Positions 1 through 6,920 of a DNA stretch of 13,025 nucleotides are shown piece after piece. Below the pieces are notes generated by a model. That model worked only from the letters and a program-made list of their open reading frames with translations, made no database searches and had not been told where the DNA came from. This stretch comes from an uncultured Lysobacteraceae bacterium (GTDB lineage Bacteria > Pseudomonadota > Gammaproteobacteria > Xanthomonadales > Rhodanobacteraceae), in the NCBI GenBank assembly GCA_946482585.1, contig CAMLSI010000095.1:1-13025 (forward strand), in the 5' to 3' direction. The stretch's first letter is position 1, and each line of letters begins with the position of its first letter. Made by a program: the position numbers and the translations under genes.

Positions 1-1375
1 GACCCTGCTCGCGGCGCACGACCAGCAGCATCTTCGCGTGGGTCTTGTAGCCGACGACGCCGTAGACGACCTGCACGCCGGCTTCCTGCAGGCGATTGGC
101 GAGCCGGATGTTCGCCTCCTCGTCGAAGCGTGCGCGCAGTTCGACGACGACGGTGACGTCCTTGCCGTTGCGCGCCGCGTCGATGAGATGATTGACGAGC
201 GGCGAGTGGTCGCCGACGCGGTACAGCGTCTGCTTGATCGCGAGCACCTCCGGGTCCTGGCTCGACTGGCGCACGAGATCCATGACCGCGCCGAACGATT
301 CGAACGGATGGTGCAGCAGCACGTCTTGTTCCCGGATCACGTCGAGCACGTTCTGGCTGCCGGCGAGCGCGGGCGCGACGCGCGCCGCGAACTTCGGAAA
401 TTTCAGGTCGGGACGCTCGACCTGATCGTAGATCGCGTTGATGCGGTTGATGTTCACCGGACCGGCACAGCGATAGACATCCTGCTCGGTGAGTTCGAAG
501 TTCGCCATCAGCATTTCGGTGATGGGCTTGGGACAGGTTTCGGCGATCTCCAGCCGCACCGGATGCGCATAACCGCGGCCTGCGAGCTCGTCCGACAGCG
601 CGATCGCGAGGTTCTCGACTTCGTCCTCGTCGACGACGAGTTCGGAATTGCGCGTGACGCGGAACTGATACGAGCCTTCGACGCGCATGCCCGGGAACAT
701 CTCGTCGATGAACTGCTGCAGCAGGCCCGCCAGGAACACGAAATCGTACGGTCCCTCCGATACTTCGGCCGGCAAGCGGATGATGCGCGGCAGCGAGCGC
801 GGCGCGCGCACCAGCGCCATGTGGCCTTCGCGCCCGAACGCGTCCTTGCCCTTGAGCACGACGGCGAGGTTCAGGCTTTTGTTGAGGATGCGCGGGAACG
901 GGTGCGCCGGATCGAGCCCGAGCGGCGACAGCACCGGCAGAATCTCGTTCTGGAAATAGCCCTGCAGCCAGCGCTTCTGCTTGACCGTCCATTTGTCGCG
1001 CGTGACGAAGCGGATGCCTTCTTCGCCAAGCGACGGCAGCAGCACGTCGTTCCAGAAGTCGTACTGCGCGCGCACGAGTTCCAGCGCGCGCGCGCGGATG
1101 CGGGTCAGCGTTTCGACCGGCGACAGGCCGTCCGGGCCCGGCATCGGCGTGTTCAGCGCGATCTGCTGCTTGAGCACGGCGACGCGCACTTCGAAGAACT
1201 CGTCGAGGTTGCTGTTGGAAATGCAGAGGTAGCGCAGCCGTTCCATCAGCGGCACGCGCGGGTCCTGCGCCTGCGCCAGCACGCGGAAATTGAATTCGAG
1301 CTGAGCCAGTTCGCGATTGAGATACAGCGAAGGATCGGTCAGGTCGCGATGCATGGCGCTGTTGAGCAAGGTCAT
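1..1375 (-). CDS. ppk1: Polyphosphate kinase 1, 3' end cut by window edge
   Basis: PPK1 reversibly transfers the gamma phosphate of ATP onto inorganic polyphosphate at the inner membrane side. Translating the minus strand from the ATG at 1375 gives 458 residues without a stop. It opens with the family-typical DPSLYLNRELAQLEFNFRVL near residues 14-33, passes through the N-terminal and head domains, and enters the first catalytic domain, where FDEEANIRLANRLQEAGVQV precedes YKTHAKMLLV. His446 of that KTHAK motif corresponds to the autophosphorylated histidine (H435 in E. coli as I recall). The usual length is about 690 residues, so roughly the last third, including the second catalytic domain, is outside the window. 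The start ATG overlaps the stop of the upstream PstS-like gene (ATGA), indicating translational coupling; Met8 is an alternative but less likely start. Family assignment is very secure. Confidence 0.95.
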   Translation of the reverse strand, partial: MTLLNSAMHRDLTDPSLYLNRELAQLEFNFRVLAQAQDPRVPLMERLRYLCISNSNLDEFFEVRVAVLKQQIALNTPMPGPDGLSPVETLTRIRARALELVRAQYDFWNDVLLPSLGEEGIRFVTRDKWTVKQKRWLQGYFQNEILPVLSPLGLDPAHPFPRILNKSLNLAVVLKGKDAFGREGHMALVRAPRSLPRIIRLPAEVSEGPYDFVFLAGLLQQFIDEMFPGMRVEGSYQFRVTRNSELVVDEDEVENLAIALSDELAGRGYAHPVRLEIAETCPKPITEMLMANFELTEQDVYRCAGPVNINRINAIYDQVERPDLKFPKFAARVAPALAGSQNVLDVIREQDVLLHHPFESFGAVMDLVRQSSQDPEVLAIKQTLYRVGDHSPLVNHLIDAARNGKDVTVVVELRARFDEEANIRLANRLQEAGVQVVYGVVGYKTHAKMLLVVRREQG

Positions 1376-2292
1376 TGCAGTTGTCCCGATTCCAGCGACA
1401 CGTCGGCCGCCGGCAATGCGACGAACCCGCGGCGTACGGCGATTTCCTGCGCCGCGGCGCTCAGCGCGAAGCGCAGGAAACCGGCGGTCGCCGGGTCCGG
1501 CCGACCGTCGTCGGCGCGATTGAAGTACAGATACAGCGGACGCGTCAGAGGATAGCGTCCCGAAATGACACTTGCCGCATCCGGCAGCACGGGCGGTTCG
1601 TCGCCGCGAGCGAGTGGCAGCGCGCGAACGAGGCCGTTGACGTGGCCGAGGCCGGCGTAGCCGATCGCGTTAGGCGTCTGCGCGACCGCCGCAACGATGG
1701 CGCCGGCGCCGGGAAACTGCACCACGTCGGCGCGGTAGCGGCCGTTGCACAGTGCGGCATCGTGGAAGAATTCAGAAGTGCCGGAAGTGGTATTGCGCCC
1801 GAGGCGCAGCACCGACTGCGGCGCGAGCGTTGCGTCCCTGAGGCCGAGGTCGCTCCAGCGCGCCGCCGGCGCGCCGCCGCACGCGGCGCGTTCGGACCAG
1901 ATGCGGGCGGCGTCGTCGAGACGCAGCGCCGGCAGCGGATTGTCCGGATGCACGAACAGCACCACCGCGTCGAACGCGACGCGGATGCGGCCGGGATCCC
2001 GATCGCGGCGGAGCCGGTAGTCGGTGAGCTCGGCCGCGTTCATCGCGCGACTCATCGGTCCGATGTCCGCGGCGCCGGCCGCCAGTGCGGTCGGCGCCGC
2101 GGCCGATCCCGGCGTCCGGATCTGGAGACGCACCTGCGGCGCGTCGAGCGCATAGGCCTGAGCCCAGGCCTGCATGAGTTCGCCGAGCGTGTCCGAGCCG
2201 ACGCTGGTCAGCGACGTTTGAGCCGCGGCGGTCGCCGGTCCGACGAGCGCGAGCAGCATGGCGAAGAGCCGGCGGACGGGAGCCGGCCTCAT
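1372..2292 (-). CDS. PstS-like phosphate-binding periplasmic protein
   Basis: Predicted 306-residue periplasmic substrate-binding protein of the PstS type. Residues 1-24 form a signal peptide (RR at 7-8, hydrophobic core, Ala-rich end before QTS). The mature protein starts with SVGSDTLGELMQAW (30-43), where other PstS proteins carry their first phosphate-binding loop. The family loop RNTTSGTSEFF (166-176) supplies a second Ser/Gly/Thr anion-binding site, and AIGYAGL (209-215) is the conserved strand. Start ATG at 2292 overlaps the phoR stop, and its TGA overlaps the ppk1 start, so it sits tightly inside phoBR-ppk1. No pstC, pstA or pstB lies in the window. It may feed a transporter encoded elsewhere, or act as a phosphate-sensing partner of PhoR; the second is my inference. 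I do not use the symbol pstS because true PstS usually sits with pstCAB. Confidence 0.88.
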   Translation of the reverse strand: MRPAPVRRLFAMLLALVGPATAAAQTSLTSVGSDTLGELMQAWAQAYALDAPQVRLQIRTPGSAAAPTALAAGAADIGPMSRAMNAAELTDYRLRRDRDPGRIRVAFDAVVLFVHPDNPLPALRLDDAARIWSERAACGGAPAARWSDLGLRDATLAPQSVLRLGRNTTSGTSEFFHDAALCNGRYRADVVQFPGAGAIVAAVAQTPNAIGYAGLGHVNGLVRALPLARGDEPPVLPDAASVISGRYPLTRPLYLYFNRADDGRPDPATAGFLRFALSAAAQEIAVRRGFVALPAADVSLESGQLQ

Positions 2293-3605
2293 CCGGTTTC
2301 CTCGTGCACGGTCGCCGCGCAGATGCGCTCGATGCCGAAGTGACAGGCGAATGTGCTGCCGACGCCGACCTCGCTGTCGATGGTCAGCCGTGCCTGATGC
2401 AATTGCAGTACGTGCTTGACGATGGACAGACCCAGGCCGGTGCCGCCGGTATCGCGCGAACGGCTGCTGGAAACGCGATAGAAACGTTCGGTGATGCGCG
2501 GCAGATGACTCGGGGCGATACCCTGGCCGGTATCGCTGACGCTGAAGACGGCATGGTCCTCGCGGAGTTCCCAGGCGATCTCGATGCGGCCGCCGGCGGG
2601 CGTGTAACGCACCGCATTGCTGACGAGGTTCGAGAACGCGCTGTGCAGCTCTTTCGGCGAGCCCTTGAGGTCGACGTCGGCGTGCAGCGCGACGCTGATC
2701 GTATGGCGCCCGAGACTGAGCGCGTCGGCTTCGCGCTTGAGGGTCTGCAGCACGCCGGTCATGGCCACGCGTTCTTCGGGCAGGCTGTCCTGGGCCTCGA
2801 GCCGCGACAGGGTCAGCAGATCTTCGACGATCTGCGTCATGCGGCGCGACTGCGTACGCAGTTCCACGAGGATCGGTTCGAGTTCGGGCGCCTGCTCCGG
2901 CTCGATCAGATCCAGATAACCGTGCACGACGGTCAGCGGCGTGCGCAGTTCGTGCGAGACGTTTGCGACGAAATCGCGGCGCACCTGTTCGAGTTGCATG
3001 AGCTTGGACATGTCGCGCGCGACGAGGAGGCGGCGGCCCTGCGCATACGGAATGATCCGCAGGCCGAGACGCAAGGCGTCGTCCGCCGGCGCCGGCACGT
3101 CCATGAGCGATTCGCTCCAGTCGCCGCTCTCGAGCCAGCGCGTCACGCGCGGCGAGCGTACGAGGTTCGAGAAGTGACCGCCGAGATCCTGCGGATAACT
3201 CAAGCCCAGCAGGCGCGTCGCGGCCGCATTGAACCAGAGGATGGCGCCGCTGTCGTCGAGCACGACGGTCGCATCGGGCAGCGCGGCCGCGGTGGTCCGG
3301 AATGCGCGCAGCAATTGCACGAGGCGACGCCGGCGCGCGAGTTCGCGGCGCTGACGCGCCGCGGGAATGCGATACAGCGCGCCCCAGATGCCGCTGTCGT
3401 CCACGGCGACACGTCGCGAACCGCCCTGGAGCCAGGCGCCATAGCGACGCAGTTGCCACAGCGCATGCACGAGCAGCAGGGCCGTCGCGGCCAGCAGCCA
3501 CCAGGCCAGTCCGCCGGCGAGCAGCCCGAGCAGCAACGCCGCGGCGATCACGCCGGCCGTGCGCCAGAGGCTTGCCACGAATGCGCGTTCGACGCGTCCG
3601 TTCAT
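2289..3605 (-). CDS. phoR: Phosphate regulon sensor histidine kinase PhoR
   Basis: Membrane-bound histidine kinase of 438 residues that phosphorylates PhoB under phosphate limitation. Two hydrophobic segments (about 14-34 and 36-49) form a short membrane anchor with almost no periplasmic loop, as in PhoR, which senses through the Pst/PhoU machinery. A PAS domain spans about 103-200. The HisKA box is FVANVSHELRTPL, with phospho-acceptor His218. The ATPase domain shows the N box SAFSNLVSNAVRYTP (322-336), DTGQG (358-362) and GGTGLGL (387-393). It starts at ATG 3605, 28 bp after the phoB stop, and its last bases overlap the start of the PstS-like gene. No clear Shine-Dalgarno sequence precedes it; a GAGCGCGCTC palindrome lies in the gap. 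It is probably expressed as part of the phoB-phoR-pstS-like-ppk1 unit. Function is secure. Confidence 0.95.
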   Translation of the reverse strand: MNGRVERAFVASLWRTAGVIAAALLLGLLAGGLAWWLLAATALLLVHALWQLRRYGAWLQGGSRRVAVDDSGIWGALYRIPAARQRRELARRRRLVQLLRAFRTTAAALPDATVVLDDSGAILWFNAAATRLLGLSYPQDLGGHFSNLVRSPRVTRWLESGDWSESLMDVPAPADDALRLGLRIIPYAQGRRLLVARDMSKLMQLEQVRRDFVANVSHELRTPLTVVHGYLDLIEPEQAPELEPILVELRTQSRRMTQIVEDLLTLSRLEAQDSLPEERVAMTGVLQTLKREADALSLGRHTISVALHADVDLKGSPKELHSAFSNLVSNAVRYTPAGGRIEIAWELREDHAVFSVSDTGQGIAPSHLPRITERFYRVSSSRSRDTGGTGLGLSIVKHVLQLHQARLTIDSEVGVGSTFACHFGIERICAATVHEETG

Positions 3606-3633
3606 GCCGTGCGGGCGCCGGCGCGGAGCGCGC

Positions 3634-4323
3634 TCAGGGCGTTACCGAGAAGCGATAGCCCGCGCCGCGCACGGTCTGGACGAGATTCTCCAGCTGGTAC
3701 GGTTCCAGCGTCTTGCGCAGGCGGCGGATGTGCACGTCGACCGTACGTTCCTCGACATAGACACTGCCGCCCCAGACCTGATCGAGCAACTGGCTGCGCG
3801 AATAGACGCGTTCGGCATGTGTCATGAAGAAATGCAGCAGGCGGTATTCGGTCGGACCGATCTGCACGGTGTGTTCGCCCGCATAGACGCGGTGCGCGGC
3901 GCCGTCGATGCGCAGGCCGCCGAGTTCGACCACGCCGTCGCCCTCGTCGCCGTGCGTGCGGCGCATGACGGCCTTGATCCGGGCGATGAGCTCCCGGGCG
4001 GAGAACGGCTTGACGACGTAGTCGTCGACGCCGGCGTCGAGGCCGTTGACGCGATCGCCTTCCTCGCCGCGCGCGGTCAGCATGATGATGGGGACTTCGC
4101 GCGTGAGGTCTTCCTTGCGCAGGCGGCGCGCATATTCGAGGCCGCTCATGCCCGGCAGCATCCAGTCCAGCAGGATCATGTCCGGTACGCGCTCGGCGAT
4201 CGCCGACTGGGCGATGCGTGCATCGGCGGCATGGATCGGGTCCATGCCCGCTTTGCGCAGGGCGAACGCGACCATGTCGCGAATCGCGGTTTCGTCTTCA
4301 ACGATGAGGATGCGTTTTTGCAC
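3634..4323 (-). CDS. phoB: Phosphate regulon response regulator PhoB
   Basis: OmpR/PhoB-class transcription factor of 229 residues; once phosphorylated by PhoR it binds Pho boxes and activates phosphate-scavenging genes. The receiver domain (1-120) has the acidic pocket ED at 9-11, phospho-acceptor Asp53 in LLDWMLPG, Thr83 and Lys105 in DYVVKPF. The C-terminal winged helix (about 130-227) ends in the typical TVDVHIRRLRKTLEP and VQTVRGAGYRF. The start is GTG at 4321-4323, giving the standard MQKRILIVED opening; no ATG is available in the right place. It is the first gene of the phosphate operon. A Pho-box-like site lies 48-84 bases upstream of the GTG, which would allow autoregulation. The upstream M48 gene ends only 48 bp away, but a terminator inside that gene's end may insulate phoB. 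Confidence 0.96.
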   Translation of the reverse strand: MQKRILIVEDETAIRDMVAFALRKAGMDPIHAADARIAQSAIAERVPDMILLDWMLPGMSGLEYARRLRKEDLTREVPIIMLTARGEEGDRVNGLDAGVDDYVVKPFSARELIARIKAVMRRTHGDEGDGVVELGGLRIDGAAHRVYAGEHTVQIGPTEYRLLHFFMTHAERVYSRSQLLDQVWGGSVYVEERTVDVHIRRLRKTLEPYQLENLVQTVRGAGYRFSVTP

Positions 4324-4370
4324 GGTTGCACGCGGGTTGCGCCGCGGCGCGACGCTTTCGTGACAGCGGC

Positions 4371-4407
4371 GTTATTGCAATGCAGGATTGTTACGCCTCG
4401 ATGACAT
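4371..4407 (-). promoter_or_regulatory. Candidate Pho-box promoter of phoB
   Basis: On the minus strand ATGTCAT (4407-4401) is followed after four bases by GCGTAAC (4396-4390). The first half matches the Pho-box heptamer CTGTCAT at 6 of 7 positions, the second only at 3 of 7. Ten bases further on, TGCAATAAC (4379-4371) resembles an extended -10 element. That geometry fits PhoB-activated promoters and leaves a leader of about 40 bases before phoB. A second isolated heptamer, CTGTCAC, lies at 4366-4360 but is badly placed. Weak by sequence, helped by context. Confidence 0.33.
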
Positions 4408-6054
4408 CGTTGCACAAGAGTTTGAATCGCGGCAGGAAAAAGTCGGGGCGAGACGCCCCTGATCCTGCGGTTTGACGCCGCGGCGCCGCAGCTCGAGCAC
4501 GTACGGCGTGACTTCGGCGATGCGCGCCTCGATACGTGCGCGCTGGTAGTAGTCGAGGTCGCGCCGGTCGGTGAGTGCGCGCAACTGGTTCATCGCGTCC
4601 TCGAGACGGCCGCTGAGCAGTGCGACGTCGGCATAGGCTTCGGCCGCGCGAATCTTGTCGCCGCCGAGTTCCGATGCGCGTGCGAATACGCGGTAGACCT
4701 CCGGGTCGTCGATTTCCTCGGCCATGAGCGGCCGCAGCAGGTCCTGCGCGCGACGTCCGCTGCCGGCTTTGCCGTCCTCGATCAGGGTCTGCGCATAGGC
4801 GAGCGAGATCGCGCGATTCGACGGCGAGTTCGCCACGAGGCGTTCGTAGCGGTTCAATGCGTCGGTGCGTCGGCCGGCCTGGGCTTCGGCCTGGGCAAGT
4901 GCGAGCTGATACGGCAGCATGCCGGGCGCTTCGTCCGCGAGCGGTTGCAGCAGTTCTCGCGCCTTGTCGCCCTGGCCGGTACGCCAGAGGGCGAGCGCGT
5001 GGCCGTAGTTCGCCGCGGCAGCCGCGACACTGCCGGGTTCGCGCCGATTGTCGGTGTAGTACGCGATCAGCGCGCCCGGCTGCTCGGCCGACAGTACGCG
5101 TGCGCGTTCGCGCATCAGCGCGAAATAGAGGTTCGGAACGTTGGCTTTGACCTCCGTCGTGTCCAGTCGCGGCAGCGGCGAGAGATCGTCTTCGCGCGGC
5201 GGCCTGAGTCGGTAGCCGGCCGGTACCGGCGGCAGACTGCCGCTGCGCGCGCGCGCGGACTTCTGTTCCTCGGCCAGCGCATCGGCGCGCGCCTTGGCGT
5301 CACTGATGCGGTCGGTGTTGACCGGATGCGTGCGCAGCAGGTCGGGGATGCCCCGGTCGCCGGCGCCTGGGCGCAGCGCGCGCTCCATGCGGGCGAAGAA
5401 GCTTGCCATGTACTGCGGATCGAAGTCGGCGCGCGCGAGCGTCTGGATACCGACGCGGTCGGCCTCGATTTCGTCCTTGCGCGTGAAATTGATCTGGCGC
5501 TGCTGGATCAGCGAAGTGCCGGCGACCATGGCGGCCTCGGCACCGTCGCCGCTGGCGCCTTGCGACGCGATCATCGCGCCGAGCATGGCCAGCGCGATCG
5601 GCAGCGAGGCCTTCTGCGAGTCCTCGAACGCGCGCAGCAGGTGATCCTGGCTGATGTGCGCGATTTCGTGCGCGAGCACCGCGGCGACTTCGCCTTCGTC
5701 GACGGCCGTCGTGATGAGCCCGCTGTTCATGCCGATATAGCCGCCCGGGGCGGCGAACGCGTTGATCGCGGCATCGCGAACGACGAAGAAGGTATAGGTC
5801 TGTTCGGGCTTGTCGCTGTGGGCGACGAGGCGGTAGCCCAGTGCGTTGAGATAGTCGACGACCAGCGGGTCGTCGAGGACCAGACTGTACGAGCGCAGCT
5901 CGTGCATCATGCTCGCGCCGTAGGCGCGCTGTTCCGTCGGCGAAAGGATGGCGGCCGCGGAACTGCCGATGTCGGGCAGCCGCACGCCGGATTCACGCGC
6001 GCCGGCAAGACCGGTGGCGCAGAGACTCAGCAGGGCAATGAACCAGGTTCGCAT
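4372..6054 (-). CDS. BepA-like periplasmic M48 metalloprotease with TPR domain
   Basis: Secreted zinc metalloprotease of 560 residues in the BepA (YfgC) family, which degrades stalled outer-membrane proteins such as LptD and helps the BAM complex. I chose the ATG at 6054, not an upstream one, because it gives a signal peptide (MRTWFIALLSLCATGLAGA). The zinc site is HEIAH (129-133) with Glu197 in EIEADRVG as third ligand. His243 in LLRTHPVNTDRIS matches the histidine that gates the BepA active site. Residues about 330-540 are helical repeats with TPR character (LALWRTGQGDKARELL, LAQAEAQAGRRTDALNRYERL). The last 23 codons, downstream of a terminator hairpin inside the frame, have only 10 G/C third positions, against 17 of 20 just upstream. 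They give a Ser/Asn/Cys-rich tail unlike the family, so a lost stop codon is likely. No promoter could be recognised upstream. Confidence 0.92.
   Translation of the reverse strand: MRTWFIALLSLCATGLAGARESGVRLPDIGSSAAAILSPTEQRAYGASMMHELRSYSLVLDDPLVVDYLNALGYRLVAHSDKPEQTYTFFVVRDAAINAFAAPGGYIGMNSGLITTAVDEGEVAAVLAHEIAHISQDHLLRAFEDSQKASLPIALAMLGAMIASQGASGDGAEAAMVAGTSLIQQRQINFTRKDEIEADRVGIQTLARADFDPQYMASFFARMERALRPGAGDRGIPDLLRTHPVNTDRISDAKARADALAEEQKSARARSGSLPPVPAGYRLRPPREDDLSPLPRLDTTEVKANVPNLYFALMRERARVLSAEQPGALIAYYTDNRREPGSVAAAAANYGHALALWRTGQGDKARELLQPLADEAPGMLPYQLALAQAEAQAGRRTDALNRYERLVANSPSNRAISLAYAQTLIEDGKAGSGRRAQDLLRPLMAEEIDDPEVYRVFARASELGGDKIRAAEAYADVALLSGRLEDAMNQLRALTDRRDLDYYQRARIEARIAEVTPYVLELRRRGVKPQDQGRLAPTFSCRDSNSCATMSSRRNNPALQ
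4437..4459 (-). terminator. Intrinsic terminator inside the 3' end of the M48 gene
   Basis: Read on the minus strand, a GGGGCG/CGCCCC stem (4459-4454 with 4450-4445) closes a 3-base loop and is followed after three bases by five T residues (4441-4437). This is a classic rho-independent shape, though the stem is short. It lies 63 bases before the annotated stop of the M48 gene and 114 bases before phoB, so it would end M48 transcripts and insulate the phosphate operon. Confidence 0.6.
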
Positions 6055-6187
6055 GGCCGGACCGTACGGCGATGGGGAAAGCTGCGACACCATAACCCAG
6101 GGGAGGTTCCCGCGGCCATTGCGCTGCCCGGCGCATTCATGCCCGGTTCCGACCGCGGCCGCGCATGCCGGCCCCGCCGGGACGCTC

Positions 6188-6215
6188 TTGCCGAACCGAT
6201 TTCCGGCCCCACAAT
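6188..6215 (+). promoter_or_regulatory. Candidate sigma-70 promoter for grxC
   Basis: TTGCCG (6188-6193, 4 of 6 to TTGACA), a 16-base spacer and CACAAT (6210-6215, 4 of 6 to TATAAT) lie about 55 bases upstream of the grxC GTG start. It is the best hexamer pair I see in the 215-base gap between the divergent M48 and grxC genes. No promoter for the M48 gene could be recognised in the same gap. Confidence 0.35.
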
Positions 6216-6269
6216 GGCGCCGACGACGGCGACGGAATTCCCCGAAGCGCCGCCGCAGGAGAGAAGCGC

Positions 6270-6533
6270 GTGGCGAGGATAGAAATGTATACGACGGCGA
6301 TCTGCCCCTACTGCGTCGCCGCGAAGAGCGTGCTCAAGGCCAAGGGGCTCGAATACAGCGAAATCCGCATCGACACGGATGCCGTCAAGCGCGACGAGAT
6401 GCTTGCGCGCAGCGGCGGCCGTCGCACCGTGCCGCAGATCTTCATCAACGGACACCACGTCGGCGGGCACGACGATCTCGTTGCGGCCGATCGCAGCGGA
6501 CGCCTCGCGGAACTGCTCGGGAGCGACGCATGA
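6270..6533 (+). CDS. grxC: Glutaredoxin 3 (GrxC)
   Basis: Small cytoplasmic dithiol glutaredoxin of 87 residues that reduces protein and glutathione mixed disulfides using glutathione. The active site CPYC is at 12-15, the cis-proline loop TVPQIFI at 53-59, and the glutathione-binding GGHDD at 65-69; length and motif order match GrxC. The start is GTG at 6270, preceded by AGGAGA (6257-6262) with a 7-base spacing, which reproduces the usual family opening (MARIEMYTTAICPYC). An ATG at 6285 with AGGA five bases upstream is a shorter alternative. A start at 6165 would add 35 arginine- and proline-rich residues foreign to the family. The TGA stop overlaps the ATG of the AhpD-like gene, suggesting the two are made together and may exchange electrons (inference). 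Confidence 0.94.
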   Translation: MARIEMYTTAICPYCVAAKSVLKAKGLEYSEIRIDTDAVKRDEMLARSGGRRTVPQIFINGHHVGGHDDLVAADRSGRLAELLGSDA

Positions 6534-6916
6534 GCGACGATCGCGTGCGTCAGTTCACCGAGTTCCGCAAGCGCATGAACGAGCGGATTCTCGCCGAGGA
6601 CAATCAGGTCGTGCGGCGCTTCTTCGCGCTGGACACGCAGACTTACAAGAGCGGCGCGCTCGACGTGAAGACCAAGGAGATGCTCGGTCTCGTCGCGTCG
6701 ATGGTGCTGCGCTGCGACGACTGCATCGCGTATCACGTGGCGCAATGCCGCGAGGCCGGCGTCGATCGCGACGAATTCTTCGAGGTGTTCAGTGTCGGCC
6801 TCGTCGTCGGCGGCTCCATCGTGATTCCGCATCTGCGCCGCGCGGTTGATTTCCTCGATCAGCTGGAAGGCGCACAGGCGGACGCGCCGCCGCCGCACGA
6901 TCACGCCGCGGGCTGA
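6530..6916 (+). CDS. AhpD-like / carboxymuconolactone decarboxylase-family protein
   Basis: Protein of 128 residues from the carboxymuconolactone decarboxylase/AhpD superfamily of all-helical alkylhydroperoxidases. The motif LRCDDCIAYHVAQC contains Cys62, Cys65 and His69, and Glu50 lies 12 residues before Cys62. That E-x11-C-x2-C-x3-H spacing equals the catalytic relay of mycobacterial AhpD (Glu118, Cys130, Cys133, His137 from memory), so a thiol peroxidase or disulfide-reductase activity is plausible; a decarboxylase is not. The C-terminal tail is His/Pro/Ala-rich and poorly conserved in character. Its ATG overlaps the grxC stop by four bases, so a glutaredoxin could be its reductant, in place of the lipoyl proteins used by mycobacterial AhpD (inference). 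It ends four bases from a convergent gene, with no terminator between them. The exact substrate is unknown. Confidence 0.85.
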   Translation: MSDDRVRQFTEFRKRMNERILAEDNQVVRRFFALDTQTYKSGALDVKTKEMLGLVASMVLRCDDCIAYHVAQCREAGVDRDEFFEVFSVGLVVGGSIVIPHLRRAVDFLDQLEGAQADAPPPHDHAAG

Positions 6917-6920
6917 GTTG

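Noticed and set aside
38..1555. Plus-strand open frame of 505 codons
   Set aside because: Antisense to ppk1, whose frame carries family motifs and the catalytic histidine. Composition is that of a shadow frame.
1372..3501. 709-codon reading of the minus strand that would fuse an N-terminal extension to the PstS-like protein
   Set aside because: Its first 400 residues are phoR read out of frame. The signal peptide at 2292 and the ATGA overlap define the real start.
2304..3827. Plus-strand open frame of 507 codons opposite phoR
   Set aside because: No recognisable domain; phoR on the other strand has all kinase boxes.
6165..6269. Upstream extension of grxC
   Set aside because: The added residues are Arg/Pro-rich and absent from the family, while GTG 6270 has a good Shine-Dalgarno sequence.
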